Assembly: GCA_002150815.3 (NCBI GenBank)
Contig: NDFF03000152.1
Span: forward strand, 1-60,283
Direction: 5' to 3'
DNA length: 60,283 nucleotides
Source of the DNA: Grammothele lineata
Lineage: Eukaryota; Basidiomycota; Agaricomycetes; Polyporales; Polyporaceae
Shown: positions 51,226 through 60,283 of the stretch, one piece after another
How positions within the stretch are numbered: position 1 is the first letter of the stretch
How the letters are laid out: each line of letters begins with the position of its first letter
Made by a program: the position numbers and the translations under genes
The notes under the pieces: model-generated
The model's input: only the letters and a program-made list of their open reading frames with translations
The model's database searches: none
What the model was told of the DNA's origin: nothing

Positions 51226-52952
51226 CTAATGTCTCCTGCTACGCTTCTCGTGCTCGCACGCTCTACACTTCCATGCTCTCGTAGCACTTTCCAAACTCAC
51301 ACAATCCAAGTGGAACTAAGAAATAGCCGGTGAGTAAGCTGCGAACTCTGAGTCGATAGCCAGCACTCACTCTGATTGTCTCGCACCCTGCAGCACTACA
51401 CGCGATTGAACCGGGTTCGCCGTCGGCAACATGGACCCCGCACTCGCAATAAGACAAGTCTGTGAGGTCTCGGGCCCTGCGCTTTCTCCCGACACGCGTC
51501 GGCCGGCCCTCCGAAGTGTATACGGCGTCCAGAATCGGAGCAACAGGACGCTCGTGCGAGATCGAGGCAGTCGCGGCGCCATTGGATGCCGTAGGAACGT
51601 CTTCTAGTCACGGAACGAGGATATTTGTGACAAGGTGAGCTATTCAAGCGGTGTAGATCGTATGCAACGTACCGAGGGCCCTTAATCCAGCCGATGGTTC
51701 GTCTTCGACTGGCGTGGCGTGCTGTATCGTGGCGGTGGGCGTGCTCTCGTTGTTCTCATCCCCAATAGTGGCACGTTGTCTGTTGTCCCGGCTGCGCGGG
51801 GTCTCTCCAGGTGAGTTTCCCTCATCTTCACTATCTTCGCCACCACTGTCTGACAATTCCCCTTCATCGGAACTGCAATTGCCGTCGTCGTCGTCGCTTG
51901 ACGCTGATGATTCCACAGGATCGCCTTCAGCGGCCATAGAGCTGCACACAGTCAGCCATCAAAGTCGGATTGGCAGTGTATGAGGGCAGTGTACTTACCT
52001 GCCCGCCATTCTAGAAGTGTGGGCTTCCGATATTACGAAGGCAAGTTCTTCCTTCGTCTTCTTCCGTGGCCTGGGCTTACGGCGGTTCTTCCAGAGTTCC
52101 TCCATCAATTTGCTCTCGGAAGGGGTGATCACCTCAACGTCCTGTAAAGCGCTAGCAGGGACCGTTGGATGGACGCGTTTGAGATGGGATGAGAGGTTGT
52201 AGCTCCATATCGCGGGTGCATCAGGCCCGCAAAGATGACAAGTGATCGGTACGTTAGTGCATGGCGAGGTCTTCGTTGACTTTGCGGCTGTTTTGTATGC
52301 GAACTTGACTTCATTAATACACGAGCTTCGCGGCCAATCAACGGTCAAGTTGCCCTTACGACCTTTGTTCTTTTTGAGGTAAATACGGCACATCGGGGCA
52401 GGGCGGAGGCAGAGACCACAAGGCTCTGTGCTTCGAATGATTGACGGATCGAAGAGAATATGCGCACCAATGTGCGCGAGGACCTGCTGGCCCTTTGATG
52501 GGTCGAACTGAAGTTCAGGCGTACATTTCGGGCAGCATAGCGGTGCAGCATCGCAGGCAGCATGCGTGCCTTCAACAAGGAAGCAGGCCTGACCTGTTAA
52601 ACGTCCAAATATGTAAGTCCTGATCATCTATGTCGCAGAGGGTATCGTACCTGTTCGCTCACGATACGGAAAATTAGCACGGCTTTTTACTGACGCGATC
52701 TTTGCCTTCTCAAGCCGTGGAAGCTCGTCATACAGCGAGGCAGCTAGAAGAAGCAACGTAGAGCTTTCAAACACGTAGAATGGTGTGCACACATCCGGGC
52801 ACATTTGCTCTGGATTGAGCGGTCGAACAAGAGGGCCAGGGGAGGTGAGCAAGATTGGGAGCAGTTTTGAAGATCGCCAGTCGTGAATCTGAGCAGGATC
52901 ATCACCTGCGTTGGTTGGGATGATGCTGATTAAGGGGGTTTCAGGGTACCCC
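51226..52952 (-). CDS. PHD-finger and BED-like zinc-finger protein (gene A), 5' end unresolved
   Basis: Minus-strand multi-exon gene of unknown function. Exons joined in phase: about 52952-52651, 52593-51999, 51941-51673, 51603-51371, 51315-51226. The first supported exon reads DDPAQIHDWRSSKLL, then MCPDVCTPFYVFESSTLLLL and VKSRANFPYRERTG. The second has a Cys-rich block (CDAAPLCCPKC, CGLCLRPAPMC) and a C2H2/BED-like finger CHLCGPDAPAIWSYNLSSHL followed by KRVH. An acidic Ser/Asp/Glu linker follows. The last two exons form a C-terminal PHD-type C4HC3 finger: YCECGVHVADGEPGSIAC, then GCETIRFHLDC, then WKCRAC, ending EHEKRSRRH. No start codon is found in frame before a stop at 52962, so either a 5' exon is missing from my model or the gene is truncated at the palindrome array. 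Chromatin-reading or transposon-domestication roles are inference. Confidence 0.65.
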
Positions 52953-52998
52953 CATGAGGGTTAGAGCTACACTTTGGATAGAAAAAATGGGTTGTATG

Positions 52999-53260
52999 GC
53001 TATATGCGCGGCATCATATCTGATACTTGTATATTCAATAATATACCTGATGAATGTACATGTCTACATGCGCGGCATGCAGCGCATACGTACTTGGCTG
53101 TAAGCGCGGCGTGCAGCGCATACATACTTGGCTGTATGCGCGGCATGCAGCGTATATAGTCTCTCTAGCTGTATGCGCGGCATGCAGCGCATACAGACGG
53201 ACATCTTTCACACGCTCAGTAGGTCGGCTATATGCGCTGCATGCAGCGCATACAGGCAGC
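52999..53260. repeat. Array of short imperfect palindromes (GCGCGGCATGCAGCGC core)
   Basis: Five near-copies of a 26-28 base imperfect palindrome whose core is GCGCGGCATGCAGCGC, flanked by TGTAT/ATACA arms, begin at about 53065, 53099, 53133, 53170 and 53229. A half-copy lies near 53002. Spacing of the first four is 34 to 37 bases. Each unit can fold into a hairpin. They sit between gene A and the truncated copy of gene B. Confidence 0.85.
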
Positions 53261-53351
53261 TTCGACAGGGTGCAGATACATCATATTGAGAGGGATGCGG
53301 TAGTAGTACATGGCCTAACGTGCGCGATTTGTAGAGAGAACAGCGATCTTG

Positions 53352-53655
53352 CTACTGCCCTGCTAAGTCCGTGTTGACGTCAACCCAACCAGGCATTGCC
53401 CTCGTCCGCTCATCCAACCGCTCAAGACTGCCTTCAAGGAACTCCCTAAGAATACCAATCCTGCGCTCCCATGCCATCGCCTCTGCATCGCCAACGTCTA
53501 TCGCAACGCCTGGTTGGTAGGACGAGGGCGGGTGAGCCTCAAGATCGCGAAGCTCGGCGATACATTCATCGATGCGCCGGGAGTTGCGATCAAGCATTGC
53601 GTTTATCGCGCTCACACGATGTTGTCCAGCGGCGATGGCCACAGACTCAATTTAT
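53352..53655 (-). pseudogene. 5'-truncated copy of gene B (last exon only)
   Basis: A 96-codon frame (AGQHRVSAINAMLD..., LRDLEAHPPSSYQPGVAIDV, DAEAMAWERRIGILREF) aligns along its length with the last exon of the gene at 56010-56869 (AGQHRLRAMHAALD, LRELEAHPPTSYEHGAEVDV, DAEVIEWKHRMSILKEL). None of the four upstream exons is present. The sequence before it is the dispersed repeat at about 53655. It is read as a gene relic; a short expressed protein cannot be excluded because the frame is open. Confidence 0.75.
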
Positions 53656-53965
53656 AAGGGGTCTTTGGGCCCCCCTTAGGGCTAGGGCTACGTTAGAGCT
53701 AGGTTACAGCTAGGCCTCTATGTCAACATCTCTGAATGGCAGCCACATCAGTCATTCATCTCCTCCGCAAAACCATTTGACCCTTAAAAGTAGTCTATTT
53801 TAGTCAACAATAACTATATTTTCCTGTTAACAACACAACAATTGACATTGTAAATAAGTGAACAAGAGGCGTGTTGGCCATTCATGCATCTCACAGTCAT
53901 CATGTAAACGGCTGACATGTCTGCTGTTCATATACGACTATCTATACTACTTTGTGTGAAAGGTC
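53655..53965. repeat. Dispersed repeat, copy 1
   Basis: Related to 55519-55830 and in part to 57240-57470. Shared landmarks in order are GGGCTAGGGCTA / GGGCTTGGGCTA, CTCTATGTCAACATCTCTGAA / CTCTACCTTGACATCTCTGAA, a GTAAATAAGTGAACAAGAGG-like block, TTGGCCATTCATGCATC, and an imperfect palindrome of about 24 bases (AACGGCTGACATGTCTGCTG). Copies have diverged by many point changes. Confidence 0.75.
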
Positions 53966-54640
53966 TCATACGGCTGGGAGAACCGTTCAGCCTGAACATT
54001 TGCACACATGTTCTTGACGCTATAGACAACATTTGTGAAATTTTTAAGGAAGATGGGTGGTTTAGTTTTTGAGCAGCGAGCCTTTCAATTTTGTTACAGT
54101 GCTGCAGAGGCTACATGAAGCAGCTGCCTCCTTCGGTAAGAAAGCTGTGTGGAAGCGCTAGTTTAAGCACTCAATCCGGCAGGCCGGTCAATGTTCTAAT
54201 TATGGGAGAAGATGCATCCCACTTGCAGACATTCTTGTCTCTGACCCCCCAGTTGAAAGCTTTTCCAAACGTGGTACGGGTGTTCTCAGCGCTCAACAAG
54301 TATATAGTATTATAAAATTATAATAGGGCCCTTGGTAGTAGTTGGTGTTCTTGTGTCAGAGTGAGGGTCATTATAATATACATCGTAATTGTCAGCCCGT
54401 TTCACTGTCAATAACACAAGAGTAGTGGTCCAATTCATGCGCAAAGAGGTTTTATAACTGCGTTTGACAACGATTTAGAACTCCAGTGCACAGTTCGAAG
54501 CATCGGCACTTATATCTTTGGCACATTGAAAGGGAATATCCAAATTGGGAGAGTTCAGGTCATTTGCCACTAGCCAGCATCTATAAAGCTGCCGATGACT
54601 CTAGCAACTATTTTTCAATCACTTGTTCACTCCCGCTCCC
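53966..54640. other. Intergenic region upstream of gene C
   Basis: A/T-rich for this window. No gene seen in the first part. A TATAAAGC box near 54581 lies about 60 bases before the gene C start codon and is a plausible promoter. Confidence 0.5.
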
Positions 54641-55414
54641 ATGGCTGACACCTACAACCCACTTCGCGGTGACCATCCTTTTGCCGCTCTTCGCCTTCCT
54701 CCTATCCATCCTCTTTACAGGGCCCAGATATGGCCTAACATCACCGCCGACACCCCAACAGGGCCCGGTGCGATGTGGTTGGAGGATGAATATATGCAGC
54801 TCGTTCCGTTTACTCCATGGGGTGTTCCGAACGCAATGCCAAATTTCAGCCACCACAACGCCCCCGAAGACCTTTTTCTTCCGTCAGCTCTCGAGCCTTG
54901 GAGTCACACCTACTTGGACTTGCAGAGCTGGCGTTCGAGGTGCAAATTTGGGGATATAATTTTCCCTCAGACCGAGGTGAGTTTATGTCTTTTCCTCCGG
55001 TTCTTTCTAACACGGACTTTGGCGACCACTTCAAAGAGGGCTATCGGGTCATTTTACCTCGCCGAACTGCTGTTCGTCACCTTGTTCAGCGACGCAGAGA
55101 AGAGCGTATCTATTATGCAGGATTGGAGATCGATGGGTCCAGATGGTCGAGAGCGGGAGGATGCGGAGTGGGTAGAGGAGAAAAATGCGGCCCTGCTGCA
55201 TCGTCGGAGAGTTCTACAGGATCTCGACCGTGCCCGGGTGAAAGCTCTCCGTGCCGCAGACACAGCCGTTCTCCTCATCCTTCGAGAGCGGGCGTTATGG
55301 CAGCAGGTTGAAGGCGGTCTCATTACAGAGGAGCAGATGATGGATCAGGACATTCTGCAGGTAGATGTACCTTTACGCCGTGGAATCGCGCAGGTAGTCC
55401 GCCACGCTAACTGA
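54641..55414 (+). CDS. Unknown protein (gene C)
   Basis: I do not recognise this gene. Start MADTYNPLRGDHPF at 54641; two exons (54641-54976 and 55037-55414) give 237 residues. The 60-base intron has GTGAGT and AAAG ends in phase 0 and is itself open, so retention would add 20 residues. The N-terminal half is Pro/Trp-rich (PLYRAQIWPNITADTPTGPG, YMQLVPFTPWGVPNAMPNF). The C-terminal half is a predicted long helix with Arg/Ala/Leu heptads (LLHRRRVLQDLDRARVKALR, TAVLLILRERALWQQVEGG) and could dimerise as a coiled coil. No signal peptide or clear membrane span is seen if the intron is removed. It lies between dispersed-repeat copies 1 and 2 in an accessory island. Confidence 0.65.
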   Translation: MADTYNPLRGDHPFAALRLPPIHPLYRAQIWPNITADTPTGPGAMWLEDEYMQLVPFTPWGVPNAMPNFSHHNAPEDLFLPSALEPWSHTYLDLQSWRSRCKFGDIIFPQTEVSLCLFLRFFLTRTLATTSKRAIGSFYLAELLFVTLFSDAEKSVSIMQDWRSMGPDGREREDAEWVEEKNAALLHRRRVLQDLDRARVKALRAADTAVLLILRERALWQQVEGGLITEEQMMDQDILQVDVPLRRGIAQVVRHAN

Positions 55415-55518
55415 AACGGTCCGTGGTTGTCCTTGATTCGCCCCTGTACTTTTGTACAAAGTCTTCTTAGTACATGTATCTTTCACTACTCTGACATTTT
55501 TACGTGCGCTATACATAG

Positions 55519-55830
55519 GGGGTTCCAAAGATAACGTGGGGCTTGGGCTAGACCTCTACCTTGACATCTCTGAACCACTGCCGTGCCCGCCATTCGTCTC
55601 ATTCACATGGTCTGTTGAGCCTTAACAGTAGCATATTTTACTTAATAATAAACATTTGTCTGAACGAGATGACACTTTACCCTATCATTAAGTGAATGAG
55701 AGATGTGTCGTCCGTTCACGCATCTTTACAAATTGATACATTCTTGCGTACTCAATATGTATGAATGGCCGACATGTCAGTCGTTCATGGATCACAATTC
55801 ACCCTAAAGATATTCAGAATGTCTAGCGTG
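55519..55830. repeat. Dispersed repeat, copy 2
   Basis: Homologous to 53655-53965 over most of its length, in the same orientation. The palindromic block reads GAATGGCCGACATGTCAGTC. It lies about 100 bases after the stop of gene C. Confidence 0.75.
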
Positions 55831-56009
55831 TTATTTGTTTATAGCGTAAGGATGGCAGAACAGTCATTTTATATTTGAGGCATGCGGTGCAGACAGGCAG
55901 GTTATAAAAGGCTACTGGTATATGCAACGTCTGCAATCCGTTGGGATGCCATATCACAATTGTACACTACACACAAATTTCCGCTATCGTACAGCACATA
56001 TGGGCATAG
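55831..56009. other. Short intergenic stretch
   Basis: The 3' flank of gene B. It contains a relic GCATGCGGTGCAGACAGGCA reminiscent of the palindrome array at 53.1 kb. Nothing else seen. Confidence 0.45.
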
Positions 56010-56869
56010 CTACTGTGAGTCAGAATAGTCCATTATAGCATGCATAGTCGCTGCTCTGGCAAATTCATCCAAGTTGCGCCGATCCTCATCAATCAACTCC
56101 TTCAAAATAGACATCCTGTGCTTCCATTCAATTACCTCTGCATCACTAACGTCCACTTCTGCGCCGTGTTCGTAGGACGTAGGAGGGTGAGCCTCAAGCT
56201 CGCGAAGCTCAGCGCTACGTGCCTCCAACCGTTGAAAGATGGCATCAAGTGCTGCGTGCATTGCACGCAAACGATGTTGCCCCGCCAGCATAGTAACTGG
56301 CTCAGCAGGAATGCCGATCTCCTAAATTATAAGTGAGTAACTCCAAGGTCAACACAAATCAATCAACGTACTGCGGCAAGAGATTCACTGAGAGGCTGTT
56401 GTACAAGATCATCCCAGTGACGATCGTCGCCAACATTATCAGCGCGCTAAAAGGCTCGCAAAGTGAGAACCATCATACGAATTATATCTAGTTCAAAAAA
56501 CATACCTCATCACCAGAATCGTCTGAGACTGTTGTGAGGCTCGGCATATCGGAACCGACGCTCCCTTCAGAATTCAGAGCAGGAGGAAGGTATGCAGGTG
56601 GGTCAAAGCGCTCGCGAGACTCTGCTTGAGCAATTACGCGAGCACCCTAAACGAACGATGTTAATATCGAGTTATACATCGTTCAAACGTACATACCCAT
56701 GCCCAGAGCCGTTCGCTTGCAATCGGCATATCAACCGCTCTGTTATTGGATGTCTGTGACAAAAGGTCTCTGAGCATCAATGTGATCGATTAAAGTAGAC
56801 AATACTTACCTGAGGAATGCGAACAGTAATATCAGAGACTCCAAAATCAGCGTCATCAGGGGAAGACAT
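56010..56869 (-). CDS. Unknown five-exon protein (gene B)
   Basis: No family recognised. Five short exons (56869-56810, 56753-56697, 56646-56506, 56446-56372, 56321-56010), all joined in phase 0, give 214 residues. The N-terminal part (MSSPDDADFGVSDITVRIPQ, then ARVIAQAESRERFDPPAYLP) is acidic and Ser-rich. The C-terminal 100 residues are predicted helical (LRAMHAALDAIFQRLEARSA, VIEWKHRMSILKELIDEDRR), with LEAHPPTSYEHGAEVDVSDA between helices. This helical part is conserved in the truncated copy at 53352-53655, which shows which portion is under constraint or was duplicated. Small phase-0 exons and intact frames argue for a real spliced gene. No catalytic motif, signal peptide or membrane span is seen. 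Confidence 0.68.
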
Positions 56870-57239
56870 CGTCAATGAAGAAAGAGGGCAGGACAATGTT
56901 GAAGGGAGGAAGAGAAAGGAGAGGAGAGGCGGTGGGGGAGAAGATATAAAGGGATTCTGAGGATGCGTGAGAGATATACAGCGACAAAGGCAGATTAATT
57001 CAATCTATAGAACCGGAATGCCGGATATGAGCATTTGAACTGTGCGAGAAGAAGAAGCGGCAAGGGATATATAAAGTAAGTTGTGCGGGAACGCACCGTG
57101 CGGCCAGCACTCTTCTCTCCGTGAACTCTCTCACACCCTATTTATGGTGCCTTAGGGGAGCGAGGGTAAGCAGGCAAATAAACTGTTGGATGCGAGGTAG
57201 GAGTTTACGACTTTATTGCTAGCAAATGGCTCAATCCCA
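56870..57239. other. Upstream region of gene B
   Basis: A purine-rich tract (56880-56945 on the plus strand) lies just before the start codon of gene B, with TATA-like sequences near 56944 and 57068. No other gene seen. Confidence 0.5.
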
Positions 57240-57470
57240 ACCTCAATATCTTCAAACGGCCACCGCACTGTACGGTCATTAAGTGTAAAATGTCACATGA
57301 CATTTCATTTTAATCGACGATGAGCGCATGTATGATACAATGCTATGCAATGTAAATGAGTGAACGAGTGGCGTGTCGGCCATTCATGCATTTACATCAA
57401 CATATCACTTCTTTTTCTACGTCTACATATGTGAACGGCCGACGCGTCGGCTGTTCGCAGATAATTCACA
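57240..57470. repeat. Dispersed repeat, copy 3 (partial)
   Basis: Shares the right half of copies 1 and 2: GTAAATGAGTGAACGAGTGG, CGTGTCGGCCATTCATGCAT and the palindrome GAACGGCCGACGCGTCGGCT, here nearly perfect. The left half is not clearly alignable. Confidence 0.65.
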
Positions 57471-57880
57471 ATCTTCGTTCTTGTTGAGAATGATCGCTGT
57501 GTCCGCGATTCACAACAATGGTCTAAATTTGCACATATATGGTGTTGTCTCCATCAGCGCTGAGACACCTATTTATCCATCACCTATCAAATGTCTTGCA
57601 CATGTACTTAACATAGGAGTTCATAGCTACATGCCGGTGTCATATTCGTATATGTGTCCTGTTGGACCCTATAAGTCTGAAGGAGCGGTAAAAAACCTGC
57701 TGTAGACCCATTCGCGAAGCAACCAGTTGACTGCGCGACACCATTGCTCCCATTCCAATGCCATTTATAGTAGTTTTTAACCCTGGAGTCCAGGTTAGGC
57801 CCTGTAAAAGGCTAGGACTGCTGCATTTGTGCCGGGGATCATTAAGGAAAACACTGGGTACATGGTTTATATACATTACA
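57471..57880. other. No gene recognised
   Basis: The frame at 57373-57705 has a hydrophobic start but no domain and overlaps repeat copy 3. Otherwise nothing is seen before the GC-rich repeat block. Confidence 0.4.
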
Positions 57881-58378
57881 CTTGTGCTGGTGTGCGGGCA
57901 TTGCGCACAGGCGAGAGCGGCCGCCTGTGCGCTCAATTGCCTCCTTACTCAGGTTGTGGCTCCATACTGCTGTAAATTCGCACTGGTGTGGGCATTGCGC
58001 ACAGGCGGCCGCTCTCGCTTGTGCGCAATGCCCGCACACCAGCGCAAACGCAGAGACACTCGCCAATGCGCACTATAGCTACATTTACAGTAGTATAGAG
58101 CCATAACAGTAGGGAGGGAATTGAGCGCACAGGCGGCCGCTCTCGCCTGTGCGCAATGCCCGCACACCAGCGCAAACGCGGAGACACTCGCCAATGCGCA
58201 CTATAGCTACATTTACAGTAGTATAGAGCCATAACAGTAGGGAGGGAATTGAGCGCACAGGCGGCCGCTCTCGCCTGTGCGCAATGCCCGCACACCAGCG
58301 CAAACGCGGAGACACTCGCCAATGCGCACTATAGCTACATTTACAGTAGTATAGAGCCATAACAGTAGGGAGCCTGAG
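57881..58378. repeat. 128-base tandem repeat block
   Basis: The word CTATAGCTACATTTACAG recurs at 58073, 58201 and 58329, an exact 128-base period with almost identical units. Each unit holds a hairpin with an 11-base stem (GCGCACAGGCG ... CGCCTGTGCGC) around a GCGGCCGC core, and GCCCGCACACCAGCGCAAACG. Between 57881 and 58072 a more diverged unit is present in opposite orientation, so the block is itself inverted on its left side. Confidence 0.9.
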
Positions 58379-59340
58379 GGAAATGGTAATAGCTCAGCAC
58401 CTATTGCGCATCCAAATTGGATGCCTACCAGTACTAAGTCTGCACCCTGCCAAAGGATGCATCAATCAAATGAAATGATCCTATCAAAAAGCGACACAGA
58501 TTGAAGGTTTCGAACGTGCGCACGACAACAAGTAAGTCAGAATAGTATCCGACTGAGCCATAGGGACATTAGTATACACATACGTAGTTACAATATAGCA
58601 CCATGTTGACTGGGCCCTTGGGCACATTGTCCGGCCCATATCTCCATCGTTTTGGAACGCGCCACAGCGCGGTATCAAAATTAGTCTGGAGAGATTACCG
58701 TTGTGTGTGGAGGCGGCAGGAGAATATGAGCTAACTTCACAATCCATGGTTCGATTTTTGCGCGAGTGGGCGCGTTGCAAAGTCCTTTCAATTAAGTCCT
58801 TTCAATTAGCTTTCCAACGAGCCTACTCGCGCTGTGGCGCGTCCCAAAACGATGGAGATATGGGCCGGACAATGTGCCCAAGGGCCCAGTCAACATGGTG
58901 CTATATTGTAACTACGTATGTGTATACTAATGTCCCTATGGCTCAGTCGGATACTATTCTGACTTACTTGTTGTCGTGCGCACGTTCGAAACCTTCAATC
59001 TGTGTCGCTTTTTGATAGGATCATTTCATTTGATTGATGCATCCTTTGGCAGGGTGCAGACTTAGTACTGGTAGGCATCCAATTTGGATGCGCAATAGGT
59101 GCTGAGCTATTACCATTTCCCTCAGGCTCCCTACTGTTATGGCTCTATACTACTGTAAATGTAGCTATAGTGCGCATTGGCGAGTGTCTCCGCGTTTGCG
59201 CTGGTGTGCGGGCATTGCGCACAGGGGAGAGCGGCCGCCTGTGCGCTCAATTCCCTCCCTACTGTTATGGCTCTATACTACTGTAAATGTAGCTATAGTG
59301 CGCATTGGCGAGTGTCTCCGCGTTTGCGCTGGTGTGCGGG
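58159..59340. repeat. Large inverted repeat: arms of about 513 bases around a 156-base spacer
   Basis: Positions pair with a constant sum of 117499, so the arms 58159-58671 and 58828-59340 match without visible indels and with only a few substitutions (for example near 58659 and near 59223). The arms include one and a half of the 128-base tandem units at the outer ends and a unique inner part. The same 58-codon stretch ending PSICVAF is read from both sides. The spacer 58672-58827 is not repeated. Transcription through it would give a long hairpin RNA. Confidence 0.92.
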
Positions 59341-60283
59341 CTGCTCAAAGGAGGCTCAAAGGCGAGACATTGCCCGAGCGGTACGCGCTCATCTGGAAGT
59401 TCAGGCTGCAGGCTGCTTCTCCTCGGACATGGTGCGCGAACGTGATGTGTTCGTTGCGTCGGTGGGGCTCCAGCATGTCCATGTAATGAATAGTGATCTG
59501 AAGGCGAGTCTTCTTGCCTGGACAGTATGTCTACAAGTCTCATTCGGCAAAGTTTATAGTCGTGAACCAAGCATAGCCATTTGTGTTTCATAGATTCTAC
59601 AACAACCAGAGCAAAACTCAGCACCTACTTAGGCAGTCCTGCCTGTCTGTACCTCCCCGCAAGTGATGTGTGCTGATTTTTGTGTGTGCAGTGTCGAGCA
59701 TGGCTCTCTGTGTCCGCCCCGCTCTTGTCTTACCGACAATCTACTTTTGATCTACTTGACTGTTTTCCGCGCTCTGTATGAAGAGTCTGACCAATTGTAA
59801 TGTAAGAAAAACGACGGTGGCGAGACGCCGGAGAGCGCGCGGCCAGTCGAGCGGATGAGGGAGGGCGCATGGAAGCGATGGGATTCGCGTTTGGACCGTG
59901 CAAACGCGTACCGAACAATTACGTACACGGGGGCTAATATATTCGAAAGATAAGATAAGTACGGAACTATAGAAACGATCGAGGTGGAGTGAAAAGGGTG
60001 GAGGTGGAGACGTAGGACGTGCGTGAGCTCGATACGAGATAGGCAATACAAAATTCCACATGTAATTACTCCTGTTGATCCATCAGCTCGCTGCAAACAT
60101 CTTCATCCTGTAGCTTGCTGGAAATATAAGTTGATGCACTGCGGCCACCGTGCTGCGCGCCCTCTAGTACAACGTAGCGCACACAAAGTGTACTACCGCT
60201 AAGTGCGGCACTTTACTCGTCATAACGGGATAGCACGGGTCGGGTAAACCCGCTCAGAATACGAGTATATACCCGCGTGGGTC
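59341..60283. other. Unassigned right end of the window
   Basis: Right of the inverted repeat no gene is recognised. The open frames on both strands (59177-59593 plus partly inside the repeat, 59752-60096 minus) have no domain or splice support. The final 150 bases contain short inverted words such as GGGTAAACCCG and TATATACCCGCGTGGGT, too short to interpret. Confidence 0.4.

Noticed and set aside
52999..53260. CRISPR-like array
   Set aside because: Units are palindromes with short irregular spacers in a fungal genome, without cas genes; fits a hairpin array.
53660..53710. Telomere-like CCCTTAGGGCTAGGG words
   Set aside because: Not a tandem TTAGGG array; it is part of the dispersed repeat also present at 55.5 kb.
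58484..59015. Two frames ending with the same 58 residues, on opposite strands
   Set aside because: They are the same sequence read from both arms of the inverted repeat, not paralogous genes.

Overview
This is eukaryotic DNA from a filamentous fungus, most likely an Agaricomycete (basidiomycete wood or litter decayer). The genes are interrupted by many short introns of about 50 to 80 bases with GTRNGT donors and CTRAC-like branch points. Overall GC is high. The gene set fits: GMC oxidoreductase, salicylate-hydroxylase-like monooxygenases, GH92 and GH3 glycosidases, an F-box protein and a GATA-like factor with very low-complexity flanks. All exon models were built by hand from splice signals and phase. 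Where a full model is given, exon lengths sum to a multiple of three and the protein reads through to a stop.

Layout. 0.7-10.3 kb: two closely similar nine-exon FAD monooxygenase genes, each with its duplicated upstream region, flank a secreted, probably GPI-anchored GMC oxidoreductase. 10.4-18.2 kb (minus strand): a nine-exon aldose 1-epimerase with an N-terminal hydrophobic leader, a six-exon BCAS3-type WD40 protein of 1233 residues, and an unrecognised gene. 20.6-23.3 kb (minus): a coiled-coil plus GATA-like zinc-finger protein. 23.3-34.7 kb: a gene-poor stretch, extremely GC-rich up to about 28.5 kb, with minisatellites and long open frames on both strands that look non-coding. 34.7-36.3 kb: an F-box protein. 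36.7-43.9 kb: a divergent pair of secretory glycosidases, a 16-exon GH92 mannosidase ending in the ER-retention signal HDEL and a 13-exon GH3 beta-glucosidase. 44.5-45.5 kb: a small four-span membrane protein.

46.2-51.1 kb: a complete, young LTR retrotransposon (459-base LTRs differing at one visible position, TGTAAGG/CCTTACA ends, 5-base target duplication AGGCG). It encodes only a Gag protein of 1180 residues with two zinc knuckles, and no polymerase. 51.2-60.3 kb: an accessory, repeat-rich island of lower GC. It holds a PHD plus BED-like zinc-finger gene (A), a five-exon unknown gene (B) with a truncated second copy, another unknown gene (C), three copies of a dispersed repeat, an array of short palindromes, and an inverted repeat with arms of about 513 bases built partly of 128-base tandem units.

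The left and middle parts look like ordinary chromosome with carbohydrate and aromatic metabolism functions. The right 14 kb is a mobile-element and repeat landscape and is the likeliest place for something undescribed.
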